From assembly GCA_003220195.1 (NCBI GenBank), contig QHRT01000073.1, positions 1-31,849 of the forward strand: a stretch of DNA of 31,849 nt. Reading direction: 5' to 3'. The notes below the pieces were generated by a model. It searched no databases. It was given only the letters and a program-made list of their open reading frames with translations, and was not told the DNA's origin. This DNA is from Candidatus Rokuibacteriota bacterium. GTDB lineage: Bacteria > Methylomirabilota > Methylomirabilia > Rokubacteriales > CSP1-6. Position numbers and translations under genes: made by a program. This document shows, one piece after another, positions 23,409 to 31,069 of this stretch. Numbering within the stretch: the first letter of the stretch is position 1; each line of letters opens with the position of its first letter.

Positions 23409-25358
23409 GTGAGACATCTGGTCGCTCCCGCTGTGGTCGTGGTCGCGGGTCTGATCGGTGTGGCGAACGCGGCGGCCCTGACGGTCCAGGAAGCGATTCT
23501 CCGCGTGACGCCCGCCGTCGTTCGCGTCATCTCGGACGTGCGCGGCAAGGTCACGCTCAACTGCGGGACCGGACCGCTCACGATCGAGCCCACGCCGTTC
23601 CTGGAGACGGGGACGGGGTGGTTCATCGACGGGCGCGGGTACCTGATCACCAACGCGCACGTCGTCGATCCCGCCTACCGGGTGCCGCCGTGGGTGACGC
23701 ACGAGTTGAAGAAAAATGCGATCGACGAGGCGTGCGTCTATCCGGCACTGAAAGCGCGCGGGATCGCACGCGGAACGCAGCCTGACGTCGAGGAAAGCAT
23801 CCGCCGTGAAGCCTCGATGCGGGCGTTCCCGACGGTGACGGTCACCCCATCGGCTCGGGTCATCGTGATGTACGGGGGTGTCCCGCTCGTCGCCCAGGTC
23901 AGGAAGTTCAGCGCGCCCGCATCGTTCGATGCCGCCGGACACCCCACCAGGGACTTCGGGCGTGATCTGGCGTTGCTCCAGGTGAAAGATGGCGTCTATC
24001 CGGCGCTGCCGCTGACCCCGCGCGACGTGAACGTGGGTGACCCGGTGTACATCCTCGGATTCCCGGCCGTCGTCGCACGAAACGAGCTGCTGAATCCCAA
24101 CGTTTCGGCGTCCACGACGATGGGGCTGGTGTCGGCCTTCCAGAAGGATGCGATCGGTCAGGACATGCTGCAGACCGACGCGTCGGCCGCGCACGGGAAC
24201 AGCGGCGGCCCGGGGATCACGAAGGACGGCAGCGTCGTCGGGGTGCTGACTGCCGTGACACTGTCGGAAGGGAGCGGCGGCGCGATCGTGCAGGGATTCA
24301 ATTTGTTGATCCCGGCAAAGGACGTCAACACGTTCATCGCCGGTACGCCTCTCGACCCGGGGCGCAGTCGGTTCAACGACGCGTGGAACGCCGGAGTCTC
24401 GGCGCTCTTCGCGGAGCGATACGCGACCGCCGCCGCCAGGATCCGCGAAGCCGACCTTTTGTCGCCGAACGTCACGGTCGTCAGGAAGCTCCTGATGGAG
24501 GCCGAGGACAAGGTGAAGAACCCGCCGCCGCGGCCGTTCCCGTGGGCGTGGGCGACGTTCGGCGTGACGCTGTTGAGCGGGGCCGCGTTCGGAGCCATGT
24601 GGGGCCGCCGCTGGTGGAAGGGCCGGTTCCGGATCCTTCCGGCTCAGGTCATCGGCCTGATCGAGAAGGGCGGGAACCCGGTCATGGTCGACGCGCGAAG
24701 CCCCGCCGAGTTCGACACGAGCCCGCTGACACTTCCGCGCGCGGTGCGTCTGGCCCCGGACGACGCGGCCGCGGGACGGATTCAGCTCCAGCTGGATCCC
24801 ACGCAGACCATCGTGACGTACTGCACCAGCCCGGAGGAAGCGACCAGCGAGCAGGTCGCGCGGATTCTCCGCAAGCGCGGGTACCGGAACGTGCGAATTT
24901 TGAAGCACGGGCTCGGCGGCTGGACGAACGCGCGCCTGCCGGTCGAAGCGAAATTGCACATGCCCTCGATCGGCGTCGAGCTCTACAAGAATCTCTCGCT
25001 CAGCGACGTCGAGCGGCGGCGATTTGCGGCGCAGCAGGTCATCTTCCGCAGGGGCGACGACGCCCGCGGCGAAGCGTTCCTGGTCCATGCGGGCACCGTC
25101 GAGATCCGGCGGCGCATGAACGGGTCCGCGCGCGTGCTCCGCAAGCTGGGCGAGGGTGAGCTGTTCGGCGAGATGGCGCTGTTCCGCGGAGCGCCACGCT
25201 CGGCCGACGCGGTCGCGACGACGGATGCGGAGTTGCTGGTGATCACCGCCGACCGGCTGGACTGGCTGATCTTGAACCGGACCCCGCTCACCAAGGAGAT
25301 GCTGCGACAGCTGGCGAATTTCGTGGCGGAGGCCGACTCGGAGGGGCTCGAGCGATAG
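23409..25358 (+). CDS. Membrane-anchored HtrA-like serine protease fused to rhodanese and cyclic-nucleotide-binding domains
   Basis: 649 residues from GTG 23409. An N-terminal signal peptide has a likely cut near ANA (18-20). The trypsin-like protease domain (about 25-312) has His84 in LITNAHVVD, Asp186 in GRDLALLQ and Ser265 in AHGNSGGPG, a complete triad. A TPR-like stretch spans about 322-370. A single membrane span (about 379-399) followed by RRWWKGR puts the remainder in the cytosol. A rhodanese-like domain (about 407-515) has VMVDARSPAEFD, active-site Cys472 in YCTSPEEATS, and GLGGW. The cNMP-binding domain (about 527-645) has the phosphate-binding cassette GELFGEMALFRGAPRSADA with Glu588 and Arg597. 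No PDZ domain is seen. The order suggests cytosolic sensing linked to periplasmic proteolysis. The LLM gene follows 29 bp later. Confidence 0.92.
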   Translation: MRHLVAPAVVVVAGLIGVANAAALTVQEAILRVTPAVVRVISDVRGKVTLNCGTGPLTIEPTPFLETGTGWFIDGRGYLITNAHVVDPAYRVPPWVTHELKKNAIDEACVYPALKARGIARGTQPDVEESIRREASMRAFPTVTVTPSARVIVMYGGVPLVAQVRKFSAPASFDAAGHPTRDFGRDLALLQVKDGVYPALPLTPRDVNVGDPVYILGFPAVVARNELLNPNVSASTTMGLVSAFQKDAIGQDMLQTDASAAHGNSGGPGITKDGSVVGVLTAVTLSEGSGGAIVQGFNLLIPAKDVNTFIAGTPLDPGRSRFNDAWNAGVSALFAERYATAAARIREADLLSPNVTVVRKLLMEAEDKVKNPPPRPFPWAWATFGVTLLSGAAFGAMWGRRWWKGRFRILPAQVIGLIEKGGNPVMVDARSPAEFDTSPLTLPRAVRLAPDDAAAGRIQLQLDPTQTIVTYCTSPEEATSEQVARILRKRGYRNVRILKHGLGGWTNARLPVEAKLHMPSIGVELYKNLSLSDVERRRFAAQQVIFRRGDDARGEAFLVHAGTVEIRRRMNGSARVLRKLGEGELFGEMALFRGAPRSADAVATTDAELLVITADRLDWLILNRTPLTKEMLRQLANFVAEADSEGLER

Positions 25359-25387
25359 TACAGTAGGCGCTCACCGGAGGTGATCGG

Positions 25388-26536
25388 ATGATCACGAAGT
25401 TCTCGACGCTCTACGTCGGCCACATCGAGCTGGAACGGTGCGGGTTCTCGGGCACCCCGGCCGACGATCGGCGGTATCCGAACTCGAGATTGATCGAGGT
25501 GTTCGACACGACCATCGAGCTCGCGCGCGTCGTCGACGAGCTCGGATACGACATCTTCTGGCTCGCCGAGCATCACTTCCAGCACGAGGGCTACGAGTGC
25601 CTGCCGAACATTCCGATGATGGCGGTCGACCTGGCGCACCGGACCGAGCGCGTCAAGATCGGCTGCGCGTTCAACGTCGTTCCCACGTGGCACCCGTTGC
25701 GGCTCGCCGAGGACTATGCGACCGCGGACGTCCTGACGGGAGGCCGCCTCGTCTTCGGCATCGGGCGCGGCTACCACACGCGCGAGGTGGAGACGTTCGG
25801 CAACCCGATGCTGGACGCGGAAGCCAATCGCGAGCTCTTCGAGGAGCAGGTGGAGATCATCCTGAAAGCGTTCAACCAGGAGTCGTTCTCCCACCAGGGC
25901 AAGCACTACACGATTCCGCCGGAGGTTCCGTATCGCGGCTATCAGCTGAAGGAGATCACGCTGGTGCCGCGTCCCGCGCGCCTGCCGGTCGAGACCTGGC
26001 AGCCGATCGTGAGCGGGAGCGCGCGGGGGCTCGACTTCATGGCGCGTCACGGCATCAAGGGCGTCATCTCGGCGACCGCCGAGGAGTTCGTCGACCGGTG
26101 GATGCGCGACTACCAGGCGGCCGCGCGCCGGTACGGCCGCGAGCTCGCGCTCGGCGAAGACCTGCTGCTCGGATTCCGGATGTGCATCGACGACACCGTC
26201 GAGGGAGCGATCGCGCGCGCCCGCCCGTCGTTCGAGGAGCACGCGAAGTTCATGGCGCCGCTCGGCATGCTGCGGTACAGCGAGGAGCACGTGAAGGCGG
26301 TCGCGGCGCGGACGCCGCAGTCACCCACCGCGGCCAGTCTCGAAAACGGCGTCCGCAATCGCAGCTGGCTCTGCGGACCGGCGCGCGACATCGTCGCCTA
26401 CCTGAAAGACGTCGAGGCGAGGTACCCGGGCCTCGACCACATCATGATCGCGTGGGCGCTCGGCACGCCGCGCGCGCACATGATCGAGCAGCTGACGCGG
26501 TTCGCGCGGGAGGTCATGCCGGCGTTCCGGAAGTAG
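25388..26536 (+). CDS. LLM-class flavin-dependent oxidoreductase
   Basis: 382 residues from ATG 25388, preceded by GGAGGTGAT, a near-perfect ribosome site. Luciferase-like barrel blocks include ELGYDIFWLAEHHFQ, RVKIGCAFNVVPTWHPLRLA, GGRLVFGIGRGYHTREVE and LDHIMIAWALGT. It is more similar in architecture to alkanal monooxygenase-like enzymes than to the longer LLM protein at 11.0-12.2 kb. The cofactor (FMN or F420) and substrate are not evident. It lies 29 bp downstream of the protease fusion gene and may be cotranscribed. It is convergent with the NadD-like gene across a 5-bp gap with a hairpin. Confidence 0.87.
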   Translation: MITKFSTLYVGHIELERCGFSGTPADDRRYPNSRLIEVFDTTIELARVVDELGYDIFWLAEHHFQHEGYECLPNIPMMAVDLAHRTERVKIGCAFNVVPTWHPLRLAEDYATADVLTGGRLVFGIGRGYHTREVETFGNPMLDAEANRELFEEQVEIILKAFNQESFSHQGKHYTIPPEVPYRGYQLKEITLVPRPARLPVETWQPIVSGSARGLDFMARHGIKGVISATAEEFVDRWMRDYQAAARRYGRELALGEDLLLGFRMCIDDTVEGAIARARPSFEEHAKFMAPLGMLRYSEEHVKAVAARTPQSPTAASLENGVRNRSWLCGPARDIVAYLKDVEARYPGLDHIMIAWALGTPRAHMIEQLTRFAREVMPAFRK

Positions 26537-26553
26537 CGAAGCTACGGGTCCGG
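26527..26553. terminator. Hairpin between convergent LLM and NadD-like genes
   Basis: GTAGC (26533-26537), loop GAA, GCTAC (26541-26545), extended by CCGGA (26527-26531) with TCCGG (26549-26553) across a small internal loop. It covers both stop codons of two convergent genes, as expected for a bidirectional terminator. No T-tract follows on either strand, so intrinsic termination is not assured. Confidence 0.45.
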
Positions 26554-27168
26554 CGTTGTGGTGGTCCCCCGCTCCCCACGCTGCCGGATCTCGGACGATG
26601 AGAGATCGAGCCGGAACCGGCTCTCCGGAATGGCCGTGAACAGCGTCTTGAACTGCGGCGGCAGCGCGACGTCGGCGAGCGAGACCACGCGTCCCGTCGC
26701 ATCGATCCGGACCGCGACCAGAAAGCCGCATCCCTGGCCAGCCATCTCCCCGAGCGCCGCGATCATCCGGCGCTCGTCGTTGTCGTAATACCTCGCAGCG
26801 ACCAGGCGCTCCGCCGTGTCGGCGCCGACGACGAACGTGGCGCCGGGCAGCAGGCGTGATTTCTGGAGGAAGGTTGGCGCCCGCGTCAGCTCGACGCGCG
26901 CGCGCCCTCGAAACTGCGCGAGCCGGTGCCGCACGTCGGCCGCGCCGAGCGGCGGCTTGTCGACGTTCACGACCGAAAGCTCGAAGGCGACCGGCCCGCC
27001 GGCGATTTCCTCCGCGACGCGCGCCAGCGAGAGATGCCCCTCGTGCAGCGGATTGAACGAGCCGGGCAGCACCACAACCGGCACCGGCGCCGACGTCTCG
27101 AGCCGACCGTCGGGCCAGGCGGTGACGCGATCGATGCTCCCGGCGAGCAGCTGATCGATCAGGTCCAC
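26542..27168 (-). CDS. NadD-like nucleotidyltransferase (HIGH superfamily)
   Basis: 208 residues from GTG 27168. The nucleotidyltransferase signature is VLPGSFNPLHEGHL (33-46) with the HxGH motif (42-45), and the second motif is DLSSSEIRQR (188-197), matching the ISSTxIR block. VVGADTAERL (113-122) fits the adenylyltransferase core. The family transfers AMP or CMP to a phosphorylated substrate, as in NMN/NaMN adenylyltransferase. The longer open frame upstream lies inside the CinA-like gene. The chosen start overlaps that gene's stop by 10 bp, with GGAAGAG just before it. Pairing with a CinA-C-like protein suggests pyridine-nucleotide salvage or repair rather than standard de novo NadD, which usually has a closer match to the canonical motifs. 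Confidence 0.82.
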   Translation of the reverse strand: MDLIDQLLAGSIDRVTAWPDGRLETSAPVPVVVLPGSFNPLHEGHLSLARVAEEIAGGPVAFELSVVNVDKPPLGAADVRHRLAQFRGRARVELTRAPTFLQKSRLLPGATFVVGADTAERLVAARYYDNDERRMIAALGEMAGQGCGFLVAVRIDATGRVVSLADVALPPQFKTLFTAIPESRFRLDLSSSEIRQRGERGTTTTPDP

Positions 27169-27704
27169 GTCTCTTCCGTATAGCGTTCGTCGGAGTCGAT
27201 CAGCACACGCGGCGACGACGCGGCGACGCCGCAGCCTCGCGCGAGCCACAGCACGATGGCGCCGGCCACGAGATCTTCTTCGGCAGGCCGATCGCGCTTC
27301 GTCTTGTCGAGCACGATCGAGCAGAGCTCGACGGCCGCGCCGGTCGCGACGGCGATGTGGCAGCGATCCTCGCCCTGTCGCATGCGATCAGTGCCGAGCG
27401 CTGCGGTCGCTCCCAGTCCGATCGGCAGCGCCGCGTCGGGGGCGAGCGTCGCCGCGCGCTCGCGCGCTCTTCGGGCCAGCGCGACGGCCGTCTCATTGCT
27501 ACACGCCTGGGTCGGGGTCGCGCCGAGAAACGCCGCCAGCGCACGGGCGTGGTACGGGACGATGGCCTCGAGCAGCAGTCGCGACCCGCCGGGCACGCGC
27601 AACAATTCGGCAATCGCGCCGCTGCCGCCACCGGTGATGGCGAGCACGGCCTGGCGGCCGGACGAGTGGATCGCCGAGATCATCTCTCGCCATGCCGGAT
27701 CCAT
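27159..27704 (-). CDS. CinA C-terminal-like (NMN amidohydrolase-like) protein
   Basis: 181 residues from ATG 27704. AVLAITGGGSGAIAELL (19-35) and LLLEAIVPYHARALAAFLG (43-61) match the CinA C-terminal domain, in which a similar Gly/Ser-rich segment holds the nicotinamide-nucleotide amidase site (PncC). The motif here is GGGSG rather than the TGG-like form of classical PncC, and the later GIGATAALGTDRMR-like stretch supports a divergent subfamily. It starts 8 bp after the nitroreductase stop and overlaps the NadD-like gene by 10 bp. The two neighbours could act sequentially on a nicotinamide-type nucleotide. This is inference; the substrate is not shown. Confidence 0.78.
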   Translation of the reverse strand: MDPAWREMISAIHSSGRQAVLAITGGGSGAIAELLRVPGGSRLLLEAIVPYHARALAAFLGATPTQACSNETAVALARRARERAATLAPDAALPIGLGATAALGTDRMRQGEDRCHIAVATGAAVELCSIVLDKTKRDRPAEEDLVAGAIVLWLARGCGVAASSPRVLIDSDERYTEETWT

Positions 27705-27712
27705 GCGACGTG

Positions 27713-28165
27713 TCAACTGCTCCGCGTCAGCTCGAACGCAGGATGACGATCCGCGATCCCGACGAACGCCTCGACCGGCGAGCCCGCGGGCACGGGAAAG
27801 AAGCGCTGGACCTCCCGTCGAAAACGCTCGAGGTACGCCTTGAGAATCGGGGGTCTTTCCGCGACGGACAACGTCCGCGCTCGATAGCGGTCGGCGCGCC
27901 CGCCTCTCCGGAGCGTGACCTCCCCGACCGCGTCGGCATTGCGAGCCCACTGGGTCCAGCCGCGTGGCGCGACGAGATAGAGCTTCCCTTGCGCGGAGAG
28001 CAGATCCACGGGCACGGAATACCGCGTCCCCGTCTTCCGGCCGCGGACTTCCAGCAGGTACATGTGCCCGGGAGCGATGCCGAGCCGGACCAGCAGGGTG
28101 ACCACGTGATTGACGAGAAGCTCGCCCCGGCTCGGCGGCGTAAACGGACGCGATGGCGAGCTCAC
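27713..28165 (-). CDS. Deazaflavin (F420)-dependent nitroreductase family protein
   Basis: 150 residues from GTG 28165. The split beta-barrel signature HMYLLEVRGRKTGTRYSVPV (34-53) and the later GWTQWARNADAVGEVTLRRG (69-88) define the Ddn/FDOR family. Many members use F420H2 to reduce quinones, nitro groups or enones; some bind fatty acids or FAD instead. Its presence is a hint that the organism makes F420. It is second in the operon, 11 bp after alr and 8 bp before the CinA-like gene. The GTG start was chosen as the nearest start that leaves the alr stop intact; the N-terminal 15 residues are not conserved-looking. Confidence 0.83.
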   Translation of the reverse strand: MSSPSRPFTPPSRGELLVNHVVTLLVRLGIAPGHMYLLEVRGRKTGTRYSVPVDLLSAQGKLYLVAPRGWTQWARNADAVGEVTLRRGGRADRYRARTLSVAERPPILKAYLERFRREVQRFFPVPAGSPVEAFVGIADRHPAFELTRSS

Positions 28166-28176
28166 GAGGCGTTCCG

Positions 28177-29325
28177 CTACCCGCCGCGATAGATCCTGGG
28201 GACGCGCGTGTTGATGCTGGTCAGGATCTCGTGCGTGATCGTGCCGGCCCAGGCGGCCATCTCCTCCGTCGAGATGGCGGTGGCGTCGTCACCGCCCAGC
28301 AGGACGACCTCGTCGCCGTTGTACGCCGAGTCCCAGCCGATCGACACCATGACCTGATCCATGCAGATGCGCCCCACGACGGGATATCTCTTGCCGTTCA
28401 GGATCACTTCCGCCTTCCCGCTCATCGCGCGCGTATAGCCGTCGCCGTACCCGACCGGCAACGTCACCACGCGCGTCTCCGACGTCGGCGCCCAGTCGCC
28501 TCCGTAGCTCACGGGATTCCCGGCCTTCACGACCTTGAAGAACACCACGCGCGTCACCCAGCGCAGCGCCTGCCGCACCGGGACCGTCGCCGGCACCTCC
28601 AACGACGGCCGCGCGCCGTAGAAAAGGATTCCGGCGCGAACGAGATCGAAGTAACTTTCGGGGAGCTGGAGGATCGCGCCCGAGTTCGCCGCGTGTCGGA
28701 GCGGCGGCGGAAGCGACCGGTGCTCGTAGAAGCGCAGCACCTCCTCGAATCTCTCGAGCTGCAGCCGCGCGTGCGTCAGGTCGCGCGCATCCGCGTTCGC
28801 GAAGTGCGTGAAGATGCCTTCGACGCGCGCGTGCCGGCACCGGAGCGACGCCTCGAGCAGTCTCTCGGCGCTGTACCAGTGCACGCCGATGCGCTCCATC
28901 CCGGTGTCGATCTTCAGATGGACGGTGGCCACGCGCCCCATCGTCCCCGCCTGCTCCTCGATCGCGTGGAGCTTGTCGATCGACGACGCCGTGAGCGTGA
29001 CGTCGTGCTCGATGAATCGCGGGATCTGCGAGCCGAGGATGCCGCCCAGCACCAGCAGGGGGATCCGCACGCCGTGCTGCCGCAGGCGAAGCGCCTCTTC
29101 CAGGTACGCGACCCCGATGTAGGGCGCACCCAGCCGCTCGGCGACCCGTCCCACCTCGACGAGCCCGTGGCCGTAGGCGTTCGCCTTCAGGATCGGCATG
29201 ACGCGCGCGGGTGCGACGTGCGCCGCGATCGCGCGGTAGTTCTCGGCGAGCGCGTCCCGGTCGACTTCGACGTACGTCGGACGGAGCTCGTCGGTGGCGA
29301 TGGTCGGCTCGTGCAGCGTCGTCAC
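28177..29325 (-). CDS. alr: Alanine racemase
   Basis: 382 residues, the usual length. The PLP lysine is Lys47 in ILKANAYGHG; the second catalytic base is Tyr274 in GNPVSYGGDW; VGYGDGYTR (291-299) and GRICMDQVMV (318-327) are the other family blocks. The enzyme interconverts L- and D-alanine for peptidoglycan. GTG 29325 gives VTTLHEPTIATDELRPTYVEVD, with the conserved RPTYVEVD at 15-22; GTG and TTG are common in this window. The frame is open to 29424 but that extension is Arg-rich and non-family. It is the first gene of a four-gene operon alr - nitroreductase - CinA-like - NadD-like. A 14-bp palindrome lies just upstream. Confidence 0.94.
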   Translation of the reverse strand: MTTLHEPTIATDELRPTYVEVDRDALAENYRAIAAHVAPARVMPILKANAYGHGLVEVGRVAERLGAPYIGVAYLEEALRLRQHGVRIPLLVLGGILGSQIPRFIEHDVTLTASSIDKLHAIEEQAGTMGRVATVHLKIDTGMERIGVHWYSAERLLEASLRCRHARVEGIFTHFANADARDLTHARLQLERFEEVLRFYEHRSLPPPLRHAANSGAILQLPESYFDLVRAGILFYGARPSLEVPATVPVRQALRWVTRVVFFKVVKAGNPVSYGGDWAPTSETRVVTLPVGYGDGYTRAMSGKAEVILNGKRYPVVGRICMDQVMVSIGWDSAYNGDEVVLLGGDDATAISTEEMAAWAGTITHEILTSINTRVPRIYRGG

Positions 29326-29338
29326 GTCTTCAGTCTTA

Positions 29339-29384
29339 GCACGTCGACGTGCGTGGCGAATGTAGTTCCGACATGTAACTGTCG
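29339..29384. promoter_or_regulatory. Palindromes in the alr/lipoprotein divergent region
   Basis: GCACGTCGACGTGC (29339-29352) is a perfect 14-bp palindrome 13 bp upstream of the alr start. CGACA-TGTAAC-TGTCG (29369-29384) is a spaced inverted repeat. Both lie in the 122-bp gap between alr and the small lipoprotein gene and could be operators. No sigma-70 promoter is convincing. Confidence 0.35.
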
Positions 29385-29447
29385 CGATCGGCGGTCGAAT
29401 GCGCTCGCGCACAGAGCCGTCCAAGAGAGCGGAGGAGGGTTCGGGAA

Positions 29448-29609
29448 GTGAAAAAGATGCTACGGAAAACGACCGTGCTCCGCTTCACCACCACGCTGCT
29501 GCTGGCGGGTGCGATTGCCACCGCGGTCGGGGGATGTCTGCTGGTTCCGTTTCCCGCGTTCCCTGACGGCGGCCATCACGGGCGACACCACGGGTATCGC
29601 CGCTGGTAG
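29448..29609 (+). CDS. Small His/Gly-rich lipoprotein
   Basis: 53 residues from GTG 29448, with GGAGGAGG upstream at 29430-29437. The N-terminus is MKKMLRK, then a hydrophobic segment (about 10-28) ending in AVGGC with Cys30, a plausible lipobox for signal peptidase II although Gly rather than Ala or Ser precedes Cys. The mature tail is very short and rich in His, Gly and aromatic residues: PDGGHHGRHHGYRRW. This could bind metal ions or be a small envelope-stress lipoprotein; no function is known to me. It is divergent from alr and followed after 13 bp by a REP-like hairpin element. Confidence 0.68.
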   Translation: MKKMLRKTTVLRFTTTLLLAGAIATAVGGCLLVPFPAFPDGGHHGRHHGYRRW

Positions 29610-29622
29610 GTTATCGCTAGAT

Positions 29623-29684
29623 CAGGGGCCCCGAAATGGCCCCCGATACCCCCAACGTTCGGCGCGCGCCGGGACACCCGGCGC
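29623..29684 (+). repeat. REP-like hairpin element, copy 3 (short core)
   Basis: GGGGCC (29625-29630) pairs with GGCCCC (29638-29643) around a 7-nt loop, lacking the inner stem of copies 1 and 2. A perfect second hairpin follows: GCGCCGGG (29666-29673) - ACA - CCCGGCGC (29677-29684). The linking sequence AATGGCCCCCGA followed by CCCAACG and TCGGC matches copy 2 with few changes. It lies downstream of the lipoprotein gene and of the convergent ridA stop, so it may also act as a terminator. Confidence 0.8.
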
Positions 29685-29699
29685 CCGCCTCTAGTGATG

Positions 29700-30083
29700 T
29701 CAATCGGGAATGCACGCGACGACCGTGATCTCCACCAGCAGCTCCGGCGAGTTCAGCGCCACGCTCACCGTCGTCCGGGCCGGCTTGCCGGTCTTGAAAT
29801 ACTTCGCGTACTCCTCGTTGTAGGCGGCGACGTCGTCCCTCTTCGTCAGGTGTGTCGTCACGCTGAGCACGTTGTCGAGCGACGTGCCCGCCGTTTCGAG
29901 GATCAGCTTGATGCGCTCCAGGACGTTCCGCGTCTGCTCACGGATGTCCTTGCCGACCTCTCCCGTGACGGGGTGACGACCGGTCTGGCCCGACACGAAG
30001 ACCAGGTTGCCGAACCGGGTCGCGGCCGAGAGGTTCGGATTCGACGCGCCCATGTTGACCTGAACGATCTCTTTCTTGGGCAT
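29700..30083 (-). CDS. RidA family protein (YjgF/YER057c/UK114)
   Basis: 127 residues from ATG 30083, with AAGGAGAG upstream. The family signature is near the C-terminus: Arg103 in KPARTTVSV and Glu118 in LLVEITVVAC, equivalent to the Arg105/Glu120 pair that binds the enamine/imine substrate in RidA. N-terminal VSGQTGRHPVTGE is also typical. RidA proteins hydrolyse reactive enamines and imines released by PLP enzymes; as a homotrimer the active site lies between subunits. It is third in livH-livM-ridA, 34 bp after livM, suggesting a role in breakdown of the imported amino acid or related compound. Confidence 0.92.
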   Translation of the reverse strand: MPKKEIVQVNMGASNPNLSAATRFGNLVFVSGQTGRHPVTGEVGKDIREQTRNVLERIKLILETAGTSLDNVLSVTTHLTKRDDVAAYNEEYAKYFKTGKPARTTVSVALNSPELLVEITVVACIPD

Positions 30084-30117
30084 GAGGGACTCTCCTTCTC
30101 CTTTGAAGACCGGTTGA

Positions 30118-31069
30118 TCAGCGCGCGCGACGCCATGCCAGCGCGCTGCCCAGTATGCCTCTGGGCAGGAAGACGATGAAGAGGACCAGCAGCACCCCGT
30201 ACACGAGGTTGTCCCAGCCGACCGCGCGCGTCCCGAACTGGATCCGTAACACCTCCGCCAGGAGGATCGTGATCACCGCGCCGATGGTCGGTCCGAGCGC
30301 CACGTAGATTCCGCCGACGACCACGGCGAAGACCATCTGCAGCGAGACCGCGATGCCGCTCACCGTGTCGGGCGAGATGAACATCTGGTACTGGCAGTAG
30401 AGCGCGCCGGCGAGCGCCGTCATGACGGCGCTGAGCACGGTGATCTTGAGCTTCTCGGCCGTGACGTGCACGCCGGCTGCCGCGGCCGCGTCCTCGTCCT
30501 CGGCGATGGCCTCGAGCGCGTACCGCAGCATGCTCCGGTCGACGCGAAACCAGACGTAGAGACCGGCCGCCCACACGGCGAGCGCGATCAGGTACCACGT
30601 CGTCTTGCTGCCGAACTGGAGCGCCAGGAGCGAGCTTCCGCCGCGAGGGCGCTCGGGCGTGTAGCCGAGCGAGCCGCCGGTCACGTCGCGCGTGGCGGTG
30701 ATGACTTGCAGCACGATGCCGGACAGCGCGAGCGTCACCAGCGCGAAATAGTGACCGATGATGCGAACGCGGAAGCACGGATACCCGACGACCACCGCCA
30801 GCACTCCAGCGGCGAGCACGGCCACGGGGATGCCGAGCCACGGCGTCAATCCTTTGTAGTTCCACAAGAGCGCCGTCGTGTACGCGCCGACGCCCATGAA
30901 GCCGCCGTGACCGAGTGAAACCAGCCCGAAGCGTCCCATCATCGACCACGACGTGTAGGCGAACGACCAGATCAGGATGATGATCATGATGTGGAGCGGA
31001 TAGCGCGTGGTAGACGAACGGCAGCACGACCAGCGCGCCGAGGCCGACCCACCCGAGCGCGCGGGTCAT
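30118..31069 (-). CDS. Branched-chain amino acid ABC transporter permease LivM-like (apparent 1-nt frameshift near 31003-31007)
   Basis: The intact C-terminal frame from 30987 gives 289 residues with about nine spans, including FGLVSLGHGGFMGVGAY, IIGHYFALVTLALSGIVLQ, EAIAEDEDAAAAAGVHV and the family end GVLLVLFIVFLPRG. Upstream, ATG 31069 overlaps the livH stop (ATGA) and opens MTRALGWVGLGALVVLPFVYH in another frame. Removing one C at 31006, in a GCGCG run, joins them as PFVYHRYPLHIMIIIL, exactly as expected for LivM. So a one-base insertion or base-call error is the simplest reading, giving about 317 residues. If real, ATG 30987 could still start a shortened protein. It forms the transmembrane core with LivH. 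Confidence 0.85.

Noticed and set aside
22443..25088. Open frame of 881 codons on the minus strand, the longest in the window
   Set aside because: It is antisense to the MFS and protease-fusion genes, has Arg/Asp/Glu/His-rich low-information composition and no family motif. It is a by-product of GC-rich third codon positions in the real genes.
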